64,000 nt of DNA from an uncultured Gemmatimonadales bacterium (GCA_937919655.1 CALFPJ010000057.1:62001-126000); one strand, 5' to 3'. Positions 44,204-56,333 are shown, counted from the first letter of the stretch. Notes: generated by a model not told the origin, from the sequence alone. Program-made: numbers and translations.

Positions 44204-45232
44204 TTGGAACTCATTCGCTACGTCGCCGGGCCGCTCGCTGCGGCGGCCCTGTACGCACTTCTTCCGGCCGCGCCGGTTGCCGCCCAGACTACGCATCGCC
44301 TAGAGGCGGGGCCCTCCACGGTTGCGTTTGGACACTACGACCCGGCGAAGCCAGGGGTCCTACGCATCGCCTCCGGAGACATCGTCGAAGTCACGACGAT
44401 GCTCACGAGCAACCCCACCCGCCTGCAGGATATGGGCCTGCCGGCCGACGAAGTGCAGCCCGAGTTGGCTGCCATCTATGACCAAGTTACCGACCGGGGG
44501 CCAGGTGGCCACATCCTCACCGGCCCGATTCACATTGAGGGCGCGCGCCCGGGTGACGTCCTCGAGGTGCGCATTCTGGACGTGGGGTACTCGGTGGGGT
44601 ACGGCTACAACGGCTGCAGCGGTTTCGTGCGGGACCTGTGTGACGAGGACGTGCGTTCCCGGCTCATTCGCATGGACCGCGATGCCAACACCGCGGAGAT
44701 CGTGCCGGGCATCACCGTACCGCTGAGGCCGTTTTTCGGCAGCATGGGTGTCGCACCCCCGCCGGATTCGGGACGTGTGAGCAGCAATCCGCCTGGCCGA
44801 CACGCCGGCAACATGGACAACAAGGAGCTGGTCGCGGGCACGACGCTCTTCATTCCGGTCTGGGTCGAGGGCGCGCTCTTCGAGGTCGGGGACGGCCACG
44901 CGGTACAAGGCGACGGCGAGGTGGACCAAACGGGACTCGAGACGTCGCTTGAGGGTCGGCTCCAGTTCGTCGTCCGCCGCGATATGTCCATCGACTGGCC
45001 ACGGGCTGAAACGCCGACGCATCACATTCTCATGGGCTTTGACCCAGACCTGGAGAAAGCCACCGAGATCGCGATCCGGGAGGGCGTCGAGTTTCTTCAG
45101 GAGCGTGCGGGCCTGAGCAGCGGTGAGGCCTACGCGGTCATCTCCATGGCGGCGGATCTACGAATCACTCAGTTGGTCGACGGCAACAAGGGTGTGCATC
45201 TCATGATTTCGAAGACCCTTCTCCCAAGGTAG
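44204..45232 (+). CDS. secreted acetamidase/formamidase-family protein
   Basis: A 342-residue protein with a signal peptide (AGPLAAAALYALLPAAPVAAQ). The body matches the FmdA/AmdA family: GPIHIEGARPGDVLEVRI near residue 110, NMDNKELVAGTTLFIPVWVEGALFEVGDGHAVQGDGE near 205-240 (marked only by position), and a C-terminal MAADLRITQLVDGNKGVH. The family hydrolyses formamide, acetamide or related amides in a zinc-containing site. Export is unusual for this family but recurs in soil and marine bacteria. The start is TTG 44204. Confidence 0.87.
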   Translation: MELIRYVAGPLAAAALYALLPAAPVAAQTTHRLEAGPSTVAFGHYDPAKPGVLRIASGDIVEVTTMLTSNPTRLQDMGLPADEVQPELAAIYDQVTDRGPGGHILTGPIHIEGARPGDVLEVRILDVGYSVGYGYNGCSGFVRDLCDEDVRSRLIRMDRDANTAEIVPGITVPLRPFFGSMGVAPPPDSGRVSSNPPGRHAGNMDNKELVAGTTLFIPVWVEGALFEVGDGHAVQGDGEVDQTGLETSLEGRLQFVVRRDMSIDWPRAETPTHHILMGFDPDLEKATEIAIREGVEFLQERAGLSSGEAYAVISMAADLRITQLVDGNKGVHLMISKTLLPR

Positions 45233-45240
45233 GGTCGAGC

Positions 45241-45276
45241 GGCGTGGCGCCCCGATCTTCCGGAGCGCCACACGCC
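45241..45276. terminator. bidirectional terminator between convergent genes
   Basis: A GC-rich inverted repeat ggcgtggcgc / gcgccacacgcc (one bulge) with a 14-base loop sits between the acetamidase stop and the fhs stop, which converge. The plus-strand side is followed by cttactcc, not by a clean U-run. Confidence 0.5.
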
Positions 45277-45288
45277 CTTACTCCAATG

Positions 45289-46980
45289 CTAGAACATCCC
45301 GACGACGTTGCCGTCGTCGTCGATGTCGATGCGGGTACCTCCGGGCGTTTTGCCTAGGCCCGGCATGGTCAGGATATTCCCTGCCAAGGGATAAACGAAC
45401 CCGGCGCCCACTGCCACGCGCGCGCTACGCACCACGAACCTGTACCCGGTGGGTCGCCCCTTGAGCGCGGGGTCATGCGAAAGGGAATACTGAGTTTTCG
45501 CCATGCAGATCGGCAGCTTGCCGAAGCCGTCTTTCTCAAACTGCGCGAGTAGTTCCTCCGCTTCCGGCTCGTAGTCCACCCCGTCCGCACCGTAGATCTC
45601 GGTCGCGAGGGTCTCGATCTTTTCTTTGAGGCTGGCTTCGTCGGGGTACAGCAGCTTGAAGTGGCTCTCTTCTTCGCAGGCCGCGACGAGCGCGTGGGCG
45701 AGCGCTTCTCCTCCCTTGCCGCCATCCGTGAACATCGTCGACACGTGCGCGGCCGAGGCCCCGGCCGCGAGGGCGGCCTTCCGGATCAACTCGATCTCGG
45801 CCTCGGTGTCGGTCGGAAAGACGTTGATCGCCACCACCACAGGAATGCCGAACTTGCGCACATTGCCGATGTGCGCCTCGAGGTTGCACATGCCCGCCGC
45901 CAGCGCATCGAGGTCTTCCTGAATGAGGCCTTCGGGGAGGGGCTTCCCGGGAGTGATTGCGAAACGGCCGCTGTGCATCTTGAGCGCCCGCACAGTCGCG
46001 ACCATGAGGGCTGCGTCCGGCTCCAGGCCCGAGGCGCGGCACTTGATGTCGAAGAACTTCTCGGCGCCCATGTCAGCGCCGAAGCCTGCCTCCGTAACCA
46101 CAATGTCCGCAGTGCGCAGGGCGATGCGGTCAGCGATGATGGAGCTGTTCCCGTGTGCGATATTCGCGAAGGGACCCGTGTGCACGATGGCCGGGGTGCC
46201 TTCCAGGGTCTGCATCAGGGTCGGCTTGAGGGCGTCCTTGAGGACGGCTGCCATGGCGCCCGCGACCTTGAGGTCTTCTGCGGTTACCGGCGTGCCCGTA
46301 GATGTGTATGCGACGACGATGGTACCCAAACGTCTGCGGAGGTCTTTGAGGTCCGTGGCGAGTCCGAGAATCGCCATGATCTCACTGGCAGATGTGATGT
46401 CGAATCCGCTGTTGTGGGGCGTACCGTTCTTTTCGCCACCACGCGCCACCTCAATGTGGCGGAGCGCCCGATCGTTGACGTCCATGACGCGGCGCCACGT
46501 GACGCGTTCGACGTCGATGTCGAGCTCATTGCCGTGGAAGATGCTCGCGTCCAAGAACGCCGAACACAGATTGTGGGCTGACGTGATCGCGTGAAAGTCA
46601 CCGGTCAGGTGGAGGTTGAGTTCCTCCGGGGGAACGACCTGCGAATAGCCCCCACCGGCGGCACCGCCCTTGATGCCGAATACCGGACCCATCGAGGCCT
46701 GGCGGATCACGCAGCAGGTACGCTTGCCGATCCGATTGAGCGCCTGTGAGATACCCACGGTATGGACCGTTTTTCCCTCGCCCAGCGGAGTCGGTGTGAC
46801 CGCCGTCACGACGATGTACTTACCGCGCTCGCGGGTCTCGGGCCTGTTGAGCATGTCGAGCTTGATCTTGGCCTTCGTGTCTCCGTACATCTCCAGGTCG
46901 CTCGTAGAGAGGCCGAGACGCTCCGCGACTTCACCTAATGGGCGAAGGGGGATGGAACGGGCAATTTCCTGATCATTCAT
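45289..46980 (-). CDS. fhs: formate--tetrahydrofolate ligase
   Basis: A 563-residue ATP-dependent enzyme making 10-formyl-THF from formate. TPTPLGEGKTVHTVG near residue 60 is the nucleotide-binding loop; RQASMGPVFGIKGGAAGGGYSQV, LTGDFHAITSAHNL and TEAGFGADMGAEKF are strongly conserved landmarks, and the C terminus ends PGLGKTPGGTRIDID as usual. It feeds one-carbon units to purine, serine and methionine metabolism. A -10-like TAAGAT (47020-47025 on the minus strand) lies about 40 bases upstream. Confidence 0.97.
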   Translation of the reverse strand: MNDQEIARSIPLRPLGEVAERLGLSTSDLEMYGDTKAKIKLDMLNRPETRERGKYIVVTAVTPTPLGEGKTVHTVGISQALNRIGKRTCCVIRQASMGPVFGIKGGAAGGGYSQVVPPEELNLHLTGDFHAITSAHNLCSAFLDASIFHGNELDIDVERVTWRRVMDVNDRALRHIEVARGGEKNGTPHNSGFDITSASEIMAILGLATDLKDLRRRLGTIVVAYTSTGTPVTAEDLKVAGAMAAVLKDALKPTLMQTLEGTPAIVHTGPFANIAHGNSSIIADRIALRTADIVVTEAGFGADMGAEKFFDIKCRASGLEPDAALMVATVRALKMHSGRFAITPGKPLPEGLIQEDLDALAAGMCNLEAHIGNVRKFGIPVVVAINVFPTDTEAEIELIRKAALAAGASAAHVSTMFTDGGKGGEALAHALVAACEEESHFKLLYPDEASLKEKIETLATEIYGADGVDYEPEAEELLAQFEKDGFGKLPICMAKTQYSLSHDPALKGRPTGYRFVVRSARVAVGAGFVYPLAGNILTMPGLGKTPGGTRIDIDDDGNVVGMF

Positions 46981-47122
46981 GAGTTGGGCAGTCGCAGCTT
47001 GAGTTTTTTGGAGCGGGACATCTTAGGGCCGGATCACGAATCAGGCCACTGGAGCATTTGCGCGTCAGGACTTACTCTCTTGTTGTTCGGTAGCCGAGTT
47101 TGACCCCGTGATGTGACGACCG

Positions 47123-48744
47123 GTGCAGATCAGCCCAACGAGTCCAGAGACCCACGCGAGCGCCTCGGTGTTCGTCATACTCGGACTCGTTCTACTTGTG
47201 GTCGCCTTCGCCGCTTGGCGCCCGACTCCGGCCGGAGTGTGGCACGATGACGGCGTGTATGTCATGGTGGGTAACGCGCTGGCGGCGGGAGATGGCCTGC
47301 GGTACTCAGGCGTGGTAGGCGCACCGCCCGCGGCGAAGTCCCCCCGCTTTATTCAGGCGTGACTGCCATCCTTTGGCTCATGTTTGACAATCTCGGCACA
47401 GTGACGCTCGCCGCACAGATGTTGAATCTTGTCTTGATGGGAGGCGCGGGCGCGCTCATGGCGTGGGCGTTACACGTCCGAGCAGGTCTCCCCAGACCAT
47501 GGGCTCTCGCCGCGGGACACTGATGGCCTTTCGCCTCGGCCGATGTGCTTCGATTCGCCCTGATCCCCCTCTCGGAGCCTCTGTTCGTGCTCCTACTCAT
47601 GGGGGCTTTGGCCGCTTGGCCTGTAGGGGCGCACGGCGACCCACTTCGTCGTCGGTCTGGACTGGTCTCTGTCTTGATGATCTTGCTTGTGCTCACCCGC
47701 TCAGCTGCAATCGCGCCGATGGTTGGCTTTGCGATCGCCCTTGTCCTGGCGGGTCAGGTGCGACGTGCGATTGTCCTGCTAGGGCCCGCAGCGCTCGTGG
47801 CCCTGGCGTGGGGCACATGGGCCGCCGCGCGAGTGGTCGAGATCCCGGAAGGGATGAGGGACGTGCTCGGCCCGTACACAGGTTGGCTGAGCCAGCAGTT
47901 GTTGGGCGACCCTGCCGGTTTCTCCGGGCGAATGCCCGCGCATATCGAGGCCGTCGCGGGGCGGGTCGCGGCTCTCCTGATGCCCGGCGTACCGAGCGTC
48001 CTCGGGGGGTTCGTCCTCGCGTTGCTTTTGCCCCTTGTCGCGGTGGGTTTTCGCGGCATGCTCCGGCGGTTCCCTCCGTTCGCATGGGCCGCGGTAGCTT
48101 ATCTCGGGCTGCTGCTTCTGTGGCCCTACGTAGACGGTCGATTGGTGGCCCCCCTACACCCATTCTTGGTCACGTTCATTCTTGTGGGTGCCGCCGACGT
48201 GGGTCGATCGCTTCGTGCTCCGAGAATGTCTCGGATCCTCAGGGCTGTGGTCGTGGGCTGGGTTGGGGCGTACACGCTCGGAACCGCCAGCCGGGTCGCT
48301 TCCGGGTGGCCGGTCAGGCCCTATCGAATTCGCGCCGAGCAGCTTGCGCTCGCGCTTGAGGCTGTGGAGCGGACCGCGACCGCCGACGCGATTGTGGGTG
48401 CGCCGGAGTTCTGGCCTGCTCTTCACCTTCACGGTGGCTGGACGGTGACCCCGAGCGCCCCCTTTAGGCCGATAGGAGAAGAAGGCATCGCGCCCGTCTG
48501 GGGCTCTCCGGACGAGCAACTGAGGTTGTGGGAAGCCACAGGGGTCAGTCATCTACTCTTGGAGAGTCGTGGCCAGATCCACGGGGCGGCGTTGGACAGC
48601 CTAGAAGCCCGTTGTCCTGGCTCAGTGGACCTGGTGGCGGTACTGCCCCCGCAGATGCTGGTGCGCACGCATTGGGAGGCCTGTGGCCCTGAGCGCCGGG
48701 CAGCGCCCCCCCCTCCCCAACCCCCCGCCAACCCCATAGGTTGA
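47123..48744 (+). pseudogene. glycosyltransferase-like multi-pass membrane protein, frameshifted and with an in-frame stop
   Basis: The N-terminal part starts at GTG 47123 and reads into a C6 run at 47341-47346. Adding one C restores the frame as KSPPLYSGVTAILWLMF, a segment typical of GT39/GT87-like enzymes. In that downstream frame the coding then meets TGA at 47521-47523 before continuing as WPFASADVLRFALIPLSEPL to the stop at 48744. HDDGVYV near residue 42 matches the acidic loop after helix 1 of PMT-type transferases. The later part has about eight membrane segments and a soluble C-terminal domain. At least two lesions make it non-functional as sequenced. Confidence 0.7.
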
Positions 48745-48749
48745 TAAAG

Positions 48750-50840
<2,091 letters not shown>

Positions 50841-50971
50841 CTCCCGAGACTGGGTAGACGTTGGTGTGTGAGACGCTCAGCCGACAGGCGATTTGTACGG
50901 CCCATCCGCCGAGCACTCACGGACTCTGTCCGGCGCACGAAGTGCTAGCCACGCCGATCTCGGGCTTCTCC

Positions 50972-51475
50972 TCAGCTCTGGCAGGGAACCAGTACCTTGG
51001 GGAGTACGTCATCGAAGAACTTCTTCGCCAAAAACCAGCTCGACGCCTGGTTCGCCGCACCCTTGATGACCACTGCAATACGGAGGTCTCCCTTCAGGGC
51101 CACGAACTCATGCCCGGCCGAGATCTCTTCGAAGGACACCGGCCAACCTGAGGTCTCGTGCAGGACCATGCCGGACCGCTCGTAGTGCGCTTTCATTGCC
51201 TCTGCGGACTCACCGAGGAACGGATCGTTGTGTGGCTCAATAGAGACCACCGCCCACTCAGCAGGGGTGGTGCCCTCGGCAGCCCGGTAGCTGGCCGGGC
51301 GATATAGGTTGGTGAGGCAGCCGTCGCGGGAGTCGTAGAACTCTCGCGTCAAGCCAGCGACCTCGTTTGGGAACAGCGTGCTGAGCTCGGGTGATGGCCC
51401 CGTCTGGCACATTTGGGCCTGGATCGGAGCGGCTACGGCGACGATGAGTAGAAGCGTCAAGAATGTGGTGCGCAT
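50972..51475 (-). CDS. secreted protein of unknown function
   Basis: A 167-residue exported protein. ATG 51475 has the site ggaggcgg and starts a signal peptide (TTFLTLLLIVAVAAPIQAQ). The mature part has two widely spaced Cys residues near each end (QMCQTG, DGCLTN, VLVPCQ) and ends in KKFFDDVLPKVLV. The body has a mixed alpha/beta character. I do not recognise the family. The upstream spacer holds the 7-bp inverted repeat acacacg-atca-cgtgtgt at 51500-51517, a possible operator. Confidence 0.7.
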   Translation of the reverse strand: MRTTFLTLLLIVAVAAPIQAQMCQTGPSPELSTLFPNEVAGLTREFYDSRDGCLTNLYRPASYRAAEGTTPAEWAVVSIEPHNDPFLGESAEAMKAHYERSGMVLHETSGWPVSFEEISAGHEFVALKGDLRIAVVIKGAANQASSWFLAKKFFDDVLPKVLVPCQS

Positions 51476-51499
51476 GACACCGCCTCCAATTGTGATTGG

Positions 51500-51517
51500 A
51501 CACACGATCACGTGTGT
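51500..51517. promoter_or_regulatory. inverted repeat, possible operator
   Basis: A perfect 7-bp palindromic pair acacacg / cgtgtgt around atca, in the leader of the minus-strand secreted-protein gene. It has the size of a dimeric regulator site, but no regulator gene is adjacent. Confidence 0.3.
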
Positions 51518-51701
51518 GGGAGGATGCATAGTGTTGCGACAAAACTGCACGGATCCACCTAAGAAATTTAGTGGATTGAGGCCGGCAGATTCCTTGACAT
51601 GGTTGTCAGGAGAATCTCTCGGCGTCGCTCCGCTCGAAACCATACCCCTACCCATTCGGCGGCTGTGCCATGGGCACTAACAGATTCCGGTTCTACCACA
51701 C

Positions 51702-51707
51702 TAGATT
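51702..51707 (+). promoter_or_regulatory. -10-like element upstream of tdh
   Basis: TAGATT in the context cacTAGATTGGGG lies 39 bases before the TTG start of the threonine dehydrogenase gene. No -35 hexamer is evident. Confidence 0.3.
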
Positions 51708-51746
51708 GGGGCCGGTTGTGACATTTCACCCCGGAGTCTATCTCCC

Positions 51747-52682
51747 TTGAAACGCATTCTCGTGACCGGAGCCGGTGGGCAAATCGGTTCGTGGCTGGTT
51801 CCGAAGCTCCGTGAGGCCTACGGCGACGACAACGTACTCGCGACCGACGTCAGGCATCTCGGAACGGAGATGACCGACGCGGGGCCTTTTCAGGTGCTCG
51901 ACGCGACAGATCCGCGTGCCGTTGGCCAGGCGGTGATGCGCCACGACGCCGACGTGGTCTACCACCTGGCCGCGATTCTGTCAGCGGTAGGGGAGCGCGA
52001 CCCGCGCCTCGCTTGGCATGTCAACATGACCAGCCTGGAGGCGGTCCTCGAGGTAGCCAGAGAGCAGAAATGTGCTGTATTCACGCCCAGTTCCATTGGC
52101 GTATTCGGCCCGGAGACGCCCAAGAGCCCGACCCCGCAGGACACGTTGATGCGGCCGGCGACCATTTATGGGATCACCAAGGTCGCGGGTGAGCTTCTCT
52201 GTGATTATTACCACGCCAAGTACGGCGTGGACACACGGGGGGTGCGTTTCCCCGGTCTTATTTCCTACGGTGCTCCTCCCGGCGGAGGTACCACGGACTG
52301 GGCCGTCGACATTTTTTATCAGGCGGTCGCGCACGGGAGGTACACCTGCTTCCTGGGTCCGGATACACAACTTGACATGATGTATATGCCGGACGCGGTG
52401 ACCGCAGCCATGCAGGTCATGGAGGCGGACCCGGCGAAACTTCTACATCGCAACGCGTTCAACGTCACGGGCATGCAGCTGGCGCCCGAGACTCTCGCCG
52501 CTGAGATCCGCAAGCACATCCCTGGCTTTACCATCGATTATGACATCGATCCCGTACGCCAAGGCATCGCCGAGTCGTGGCCCGACCGCATCGACGACAC
52601 CGCGGCCCGAGAGGAGTGGGGCTGGGATCCCGCTTTTGGGGCCGCCGCCATGACCGAAGACATGCTCAAGCACCTTAAATAG
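51747..52682 (+). CDS. L-threonine 3-dehydrogenase, NAD-dependent epimerase/SDR type
   Basis: A 311-residue extended SDR. RILVTGAGGQIGSWL is the NAD-binding Rossmann motif, YHLAAILSAVGE near residue 72 and IYGITKVAGELLCDYY near 140 (Tyr-x3-Lys) complete the active site, and ISYGAPPGGGTTDWAVD near 170 is typical of the SDR-type threonine dehydrogenase. It oxidises threonine to 2-amino-3-oxobutyrate, the substrate of the next gene's product. The start is TTG 51747. The pair is probably one operon. Confidence 0.9.
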   Translation: MKRILVTGAGGQIGSWLVPKLREAYGDDNVLATDVRHLGTEMTDAGPFQVLDATDPRAVGQAVMRHDADVVYHLAAILSAVGERDPRLAWHVNMTSLEAVLEVAREQKCAVFTPSSIGVFGPETPKSPTPQDTLMRPATIYGITKVAGELLCDYYHAKYGVDTRGVRFPGLISYGAPPGGGTTDWAVDIFYQAVAHGRYTCFLGPDTQLDMMYMPDAVTAAMQVMEADPAKLLHRNAFNVTGMQLAPETLAAEIRKHIPGFTIDYDIDPVRQGIAESWPDRIDDTAAREEWGWDPAFGAAAMTEDMLKHLK

Positions 52683-52694
52683 AAAGAGTGGACC

Positions 52695-53927
52695 ATGCCC
52701 GTTGATAGACTGAGTGCCCTACTCCTTGCCCACGTAAAGGGCCTCGAAGAAGCCGGCACCGCCAAAGGGAATGAGACCGTGGTCGTCGGCGTGAGGCCTC
52801 CCTCGGGAGACCGGGGCCCGCGCTTCCTACTTCGCGGGGAAGGGGACAAAGAGTTCATTCGCATGAACTCGAACTCTTATTTGGGGATGGGGCTTCGTCC
52901 CGAGGTGATCGAGGCGGAGGAGCACGCGACGAGGGCGTTTGGAGCGGGCCCGGGCGCGGTGCGCTTCATCTCCGGCAGCTACGAGGCGCATCTTACGCTA
53001 GAGGCGAAGCTGGCCGAATTTCACGGCCGTCCAGCGGCGATGATCTTCTCTTCCGCCTATGCGGCGATCGTGTCCACGATCACGCCTCTGGTCACGCCCG
53101 AAACCGTGCTCGTCTCCGACGAGTTGAACCACAACAGCATCATCAACGCGATGAAGCTCAGTCGTCCCGCGGGCAAGTCTATCTATGCCCACAACGACCT
53201 CGACGCGCTCGATCGGGGCCTTGAGGAGTGGAAGGGAAAAGCGAAGCGGGCGATCGTTGTGACCGACGGCATCTTCTCCATGCGGGGCGATCACGCGCCC
53301 GTCGACAAGATCATGGAGATCTGCGTCCGGCACGACGCGGACTACGAGGAGAACGTCGTGCTCGTGGTCGATGACTCGCACGGTGTGGGCTCATTTGGCC
53401 GCACCGGACGGGGAACTGAGGAGTACACGGGCAGCGCGCCGGTTGACGTGCTCGTGGGCACGCTCGGCAAGGCGTTCGGCGTGAATGGCGGTTACGTGAC
53501 GGCTGACGAAGCGACGATCCGCTTTCTGCGGGAATCGTCTCAGATGTACATCTATTCAAACCCGATCACCGTAGGAGAGGCTGCGGCCGCGCTGCGCTCG
53601 CTAGAGATCGTGGACAGCCCCGAGGGGGAGGCGCTTCTCGTCCGCTTGAGGTCGCTCACCAAACGTTTCGAGGACGGACTCGCTCGGGTGGGTATCGAGA
53701 CCATTCCGGGCGAGCATCCGGTCGTCCCTATGATGATTCGCGACACGCAAGGGACGCGCGACCTCGTGAGCTATCTCTACGACAACGGAGTCCTCGTCAC
53801 AGGGCTCGCGTACCCGGTGGTGCCTCGTGGCGATGAGGAAATTCGGACTCAGGTCAACGCGGACCACACGGAGTCCGATATCGACCATGTGTTGAAACTT
53901 CTGGAGTCATATCAGGGAAGTCGGTAG
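52695..53927 (+). CDS. kbl: 2-amino-3-ketobutyrate CoA ligase (glycine C-acetyltransferase)
   Basis: A 410-residue alpha-oxoamine synthase. SNSYLGMGLRPEVIEA near residue 57, FSSAYAAIVSTI, DELNHNSIINAMKLS near 140, VVDDSHGVGSFGRTGRG near 225 (PLP Asp and His) and GTLGKAFGVNGGYV near 255 (Schiff-base Lys) are present. It splits 2-amino-3-oxobutyrate with CoA to glycine and acetyl-CoA. The tdh gene immediately upstream makes this assignment much more likely than 8-amino-7-oxononanoate synthase. Confidence 0.92.
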   Translation: MPVDRLSALLLAHVKGLEEAGTAKGNETVVVGVRPPSGDRGPRFLLRGEGDKEFIRMNSNSYLGMGLRPEVIEAEEHATRAFGAGPGAVRFISGSYEAHLTLEAKLAEFHGRPAAMIFSSAYAAIVSTITPLVTPETVLVSDELNHNSIINAMKLSRPAGKSIYAHNDLDALDRGLEEWKGKAKRAIVVTDGIFSMRGDHAPVDKIMEICVRHDADYEENVVLVVDDSHGVGSFGRTGRGTEEYTGSAPVDVLVGTLGKAFGVNGGYVTADEATIRFLRESSQMYIYSNPITVGEAAAALRSLEIVDSPEGEALLVRLRSLTKRFEDGLARVGIETIPGEHPVVPMMIRDTQGTRDLVSYLYDNGVLVTGLAYPVVPRGDEEIRTQVNADHTESDIDHVLKLLESYQGSR

Positions 53928-53972
53928 TGTAATAGAGCCTTCTAGGCACCATCTCAGCATCGAGGTTGCTCC

Positions 53973-54389
53973 GTGGAGTCGCAAAACGACAAGCCTACCG
54001 TCTTTTTCATGGTGGCCGTCATGGCCTTCGCCATTGTCCTCGTTGACGACCGCTGGGTCCGAGTCGGTCTCGGTCTACTGCCCGCGCTCCTGCTCGCGCA
54101 ACGCGCACTGCAGGGTTCGGGTCTGGGCGGAGTGTCTGAGCGGCGCATTGGGGCCGCCGAGCGGGGGCCCTCAGAGCGCCGTGGCGACGATCAGGTCCGT
54201 GGGCACATCGACGACCTGCTGAAGCATTTTCGAGAGTTCTACACGGCCTGCCACCTGATGTCTGTCGGTCAGCTTGAGCCCGCTGAGGCGAAGGATCTGG
54301 TCCCCGGCATCGAGCGCCGCTTGAACACGCTTTTGGCTCAGATCACTGAGACCGCGAAAGCGAACCAGCCGAACGGAGAAAGACCATGA
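53973..54389 (+). CDS. small membrane protein of unknown function
   Basis: A 138-residue protein starting at GTG 53973. Residues about 9-40 are hydrophobic (VFFMVAVMAFAIVLV and VGLGLLPALLLAQRAL), forming two close helices or one hairpin. The rest is charged and helical, with a possible coiled coil near 80-130. No family is recognised. Its TGA overlaps the ATG of the next gene, so the two are coupled. Confidence 0.6.
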   Translation: MESQNDKPTVFFMVAVMAFAIVLVDDRWVRVGLGLLPALLLAQRALQGSGLGGVSERRIGAAERGPSERRGDDQVRGHIDDLLKHFREFYTACHLMSVGQLEPAEAKDLVPGIERRLNTLLAQITETAKANQPNGERP

Positions 54390-55564
54390 AGCAGGGCGCG
54401 AGTCTGAGCCGCCGTGCCGTTCTAAAAACAGCCGTGGCGGCGGTGGGTGCGACGCTGTTCGCCCCGCTCGTGTCCCGCGGACGGTACCAACTCTTTGCGT
54501 GGTCACCTCGGGAATATTCTGCACGCTGTATCGACCTTGTGCGGGGGTCGCTCGTCATCGACATGCTCGGCCTCACGTCGCTCAACAGTGAGACGGAGGC
54601 GCGATGGGGTCCTGGAATGGACGGGATGACAGACGAGGACGTCGCCCATTTCCGCAATTCCGGGATCGACGTATTCCATATCGCGTCGGGCGTTGGCGGC
54701 CGGACCCAGCAAGAGGCCTACCAAAATGTGCTCGCCTTTGTCGGCCACTACGACTCGATCGTTGCGAACCGACCAGATGTTTTCGTGCGCATCGATTCAG
54801 CAGCGGATCTTGCATCGGTGCACGGGTCGGGTCGCAGCGGCATCTTGATCGGCATTCAGAACTCCCAGCATTTTCGGAATCCGGACGACGTCAACACGTT
54901 CCACGCTCTCGGTCAACGCGTGAGCCAGCTCACTTACAACTCCCGCAACATGATCGGGAACGGGTCAACAGAGCGCGTCGACGGGGGCATCAGCGACTTT
55001 GGCGTGGGCATCGTAGCGCGCATGAATGAGGTAGGCATGGCGGTCGACGTCTCGCATTCCGGAGATCAGACGACGTTGGACGCCTGTGAAATCTCGGCCC
55101 GACCGGTGCTCTACACCCACTCGAACGCCCGCGCGCTCAATCCCGGGCATCCTCGGTGCAAGACCGACGAGGCGATTCTGCGTATGGGCGCGACCGGAGG
55201 TGTGATGGGAATTACCGGCGTGCGCAACTTCGTGAAGGGCCGCGAGCCAACCACCGTCGAGGACTACATCAACCACTTTGATCATGTTCGCGACCTGATC
55301 GGCATCGAGCATCTCGGCATCGGCTCAGATATCGATCTGTTCGGATACGATGACATGCCGCCGGAGGCGTACGCGCGACTCAAGGCGAACTACAAAGACT
55401 CTTACGCGTTCCGCGACAAGATCGACATCGACGAAATTGCGCATCCGCAGCGCATGTTCGACGTGACTGAGGGGCTCATTCGGCGTGGATATACCGACGC
55501 GCACATCCGCGGGATCCTGGGCGGCAACTTCCAACGCGTCCTAGGTGAAATCTGGAGCGTGTAG
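54386..55564 (+). CDS. M19-family (membrane dipeptidase)-like protein
   Basis: A 392-residue exported protein with a twin-arginine-like signal (LSRRAVLKTAVAAVGATLF). The amidohydrolase barrel includes NSRNMIGNGSTERVDGGISDFG, VDVSHSG, THSNARALNPGHPRCKTD and LGIGSDID, all M19 landmarks. The N-terminal H-x-D pair that binds zinc in renal-dipeptidase-type enzymes is not present (the corresponding segment reads VIDMLGLTSLN). It therefore either binds metal differently or has lost dipeptidase activity. ATG 54386 overlaps the previous stop. Confidence 0.87.
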   Translation: MKQGASLSRRAVLKTAVAAVGATLFAPLVSRGRYQLFAWSPREYSARCIDLVRGSLVIDMLGLTSLNSETEARWGPGMDGMTDEDVAHFRNSGIDVFHIASGVGGRTQQEAYQNVLAFVGHYDSIVANRPDVFVRIDSAADLASVHGSGRSGILIGIQNSQHFRNPDDVNTFHALGQRVSQLTYNSRNMIGNGSTERVDGGISDFGVGIVARMNEVGMAVDVSHSGDQTTLDACEISARPVLYTHSNARALNPGHPRCKTDEAILRMGATGGVMGITGVRNFVKGREPTTVEDYINHFDHVRDLIGIEHLGIGSDIDLFGYDDMPPEAYARLKANYKDSYAFRDKIDIDEIAHPQRMFDVTEGLIRRGYTDAHIRGILGGNFQRVLGEIWSV

Positions 55565-55597
55565 TCGAACGCCGCTGTGCTCGCTCGCGGCCGCACA

Positions 55598-56192
55598 CTA
55601 AAGGTTCGCAGTCCAAGGGGTGGACTCACCCCGGATCATCGCCTCCAGAGTGTATTTCGGGCACACGTAGTCTCGGACGAAGTCCATGAGTCCGGTCGCG
55701 GCGCCCCGGAGTGCGGCTTCAGTGCCCGCGTCGGTGCAGATCCCGTCTGCGGTGAACGCCGCCCGCACACCCGCCACAGACACGGCGCCCGGTACGACGA
55801 CCGCGCCAACATGGGCGCAGATGCCGCGCAGCTGCTCGAGCGACTTGATCGCGCCGATTCGCCCAGCAGCGACGCCCACCAGCGCGATCGGTTTCTTCGC
55901 CAATACCGAGGGGAACCCGAGGTTTTCGATGATCAGCTTGGACATCGACGAGAACGACCCGTGGTACTCTGGCGTCGCGAGGATCACGCCCGTGCACTCT
56001 TCGACGGCGGCCTTGAGCGCCACTGCATCCGCGGTGGGTTCCTGACCTGGGAAGGACAACGCCATGTTGCGCGCGTCGAAAAGGGTGACCTCCGCACCGC
56101 GGCCGCGAAGTTCATCACAAACCACACGCGAGCGCGTGCGATGTGTAGTTGTCGGGACGGCTGGTTCCTGAGATGGCGACCAAGGGCTTCAT
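55598..56192 (-). pseudogene. NAD(P)H-dependent FMN reductase with a one-base frameshift near the N terminus
   Basis: From ATG 56192 the first 22 residues read PLVAISGTSRPDNYTSHALA, the flavodoxin-like phosphate loop (GTSR). One extra base at 56126 then shifts the frame. Past it the protein continues as VVCDELRGRGAEVTLFD and holds LATPEYHGSFSSMSKLIIENLG (conserved PEYHGS loop) and VGVAAGRIGAIKSLEQL to the stop at 55598. Without the lesion it would be a normal NADPH-FMN reductase of about 190 residues. The fragment with a GTG start at 56125 lacks the phosphate loop. It converges on the M19 gene. Confidence 0.72.
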
Positions 56193-56333
56193 GCAGGAGG
56201 CCGGAGGCAGGAGAGGTTGGGTCTGCGAAGATGCCTGTGGGACTTGGTGCGACGCAAATGGGCCGCGCCGCGCCGCTCAACTTCTACCTTTCCTTGGCAG
56301 CCGCTTCGCCACAGATTCGAATGAAGCCCTCAA

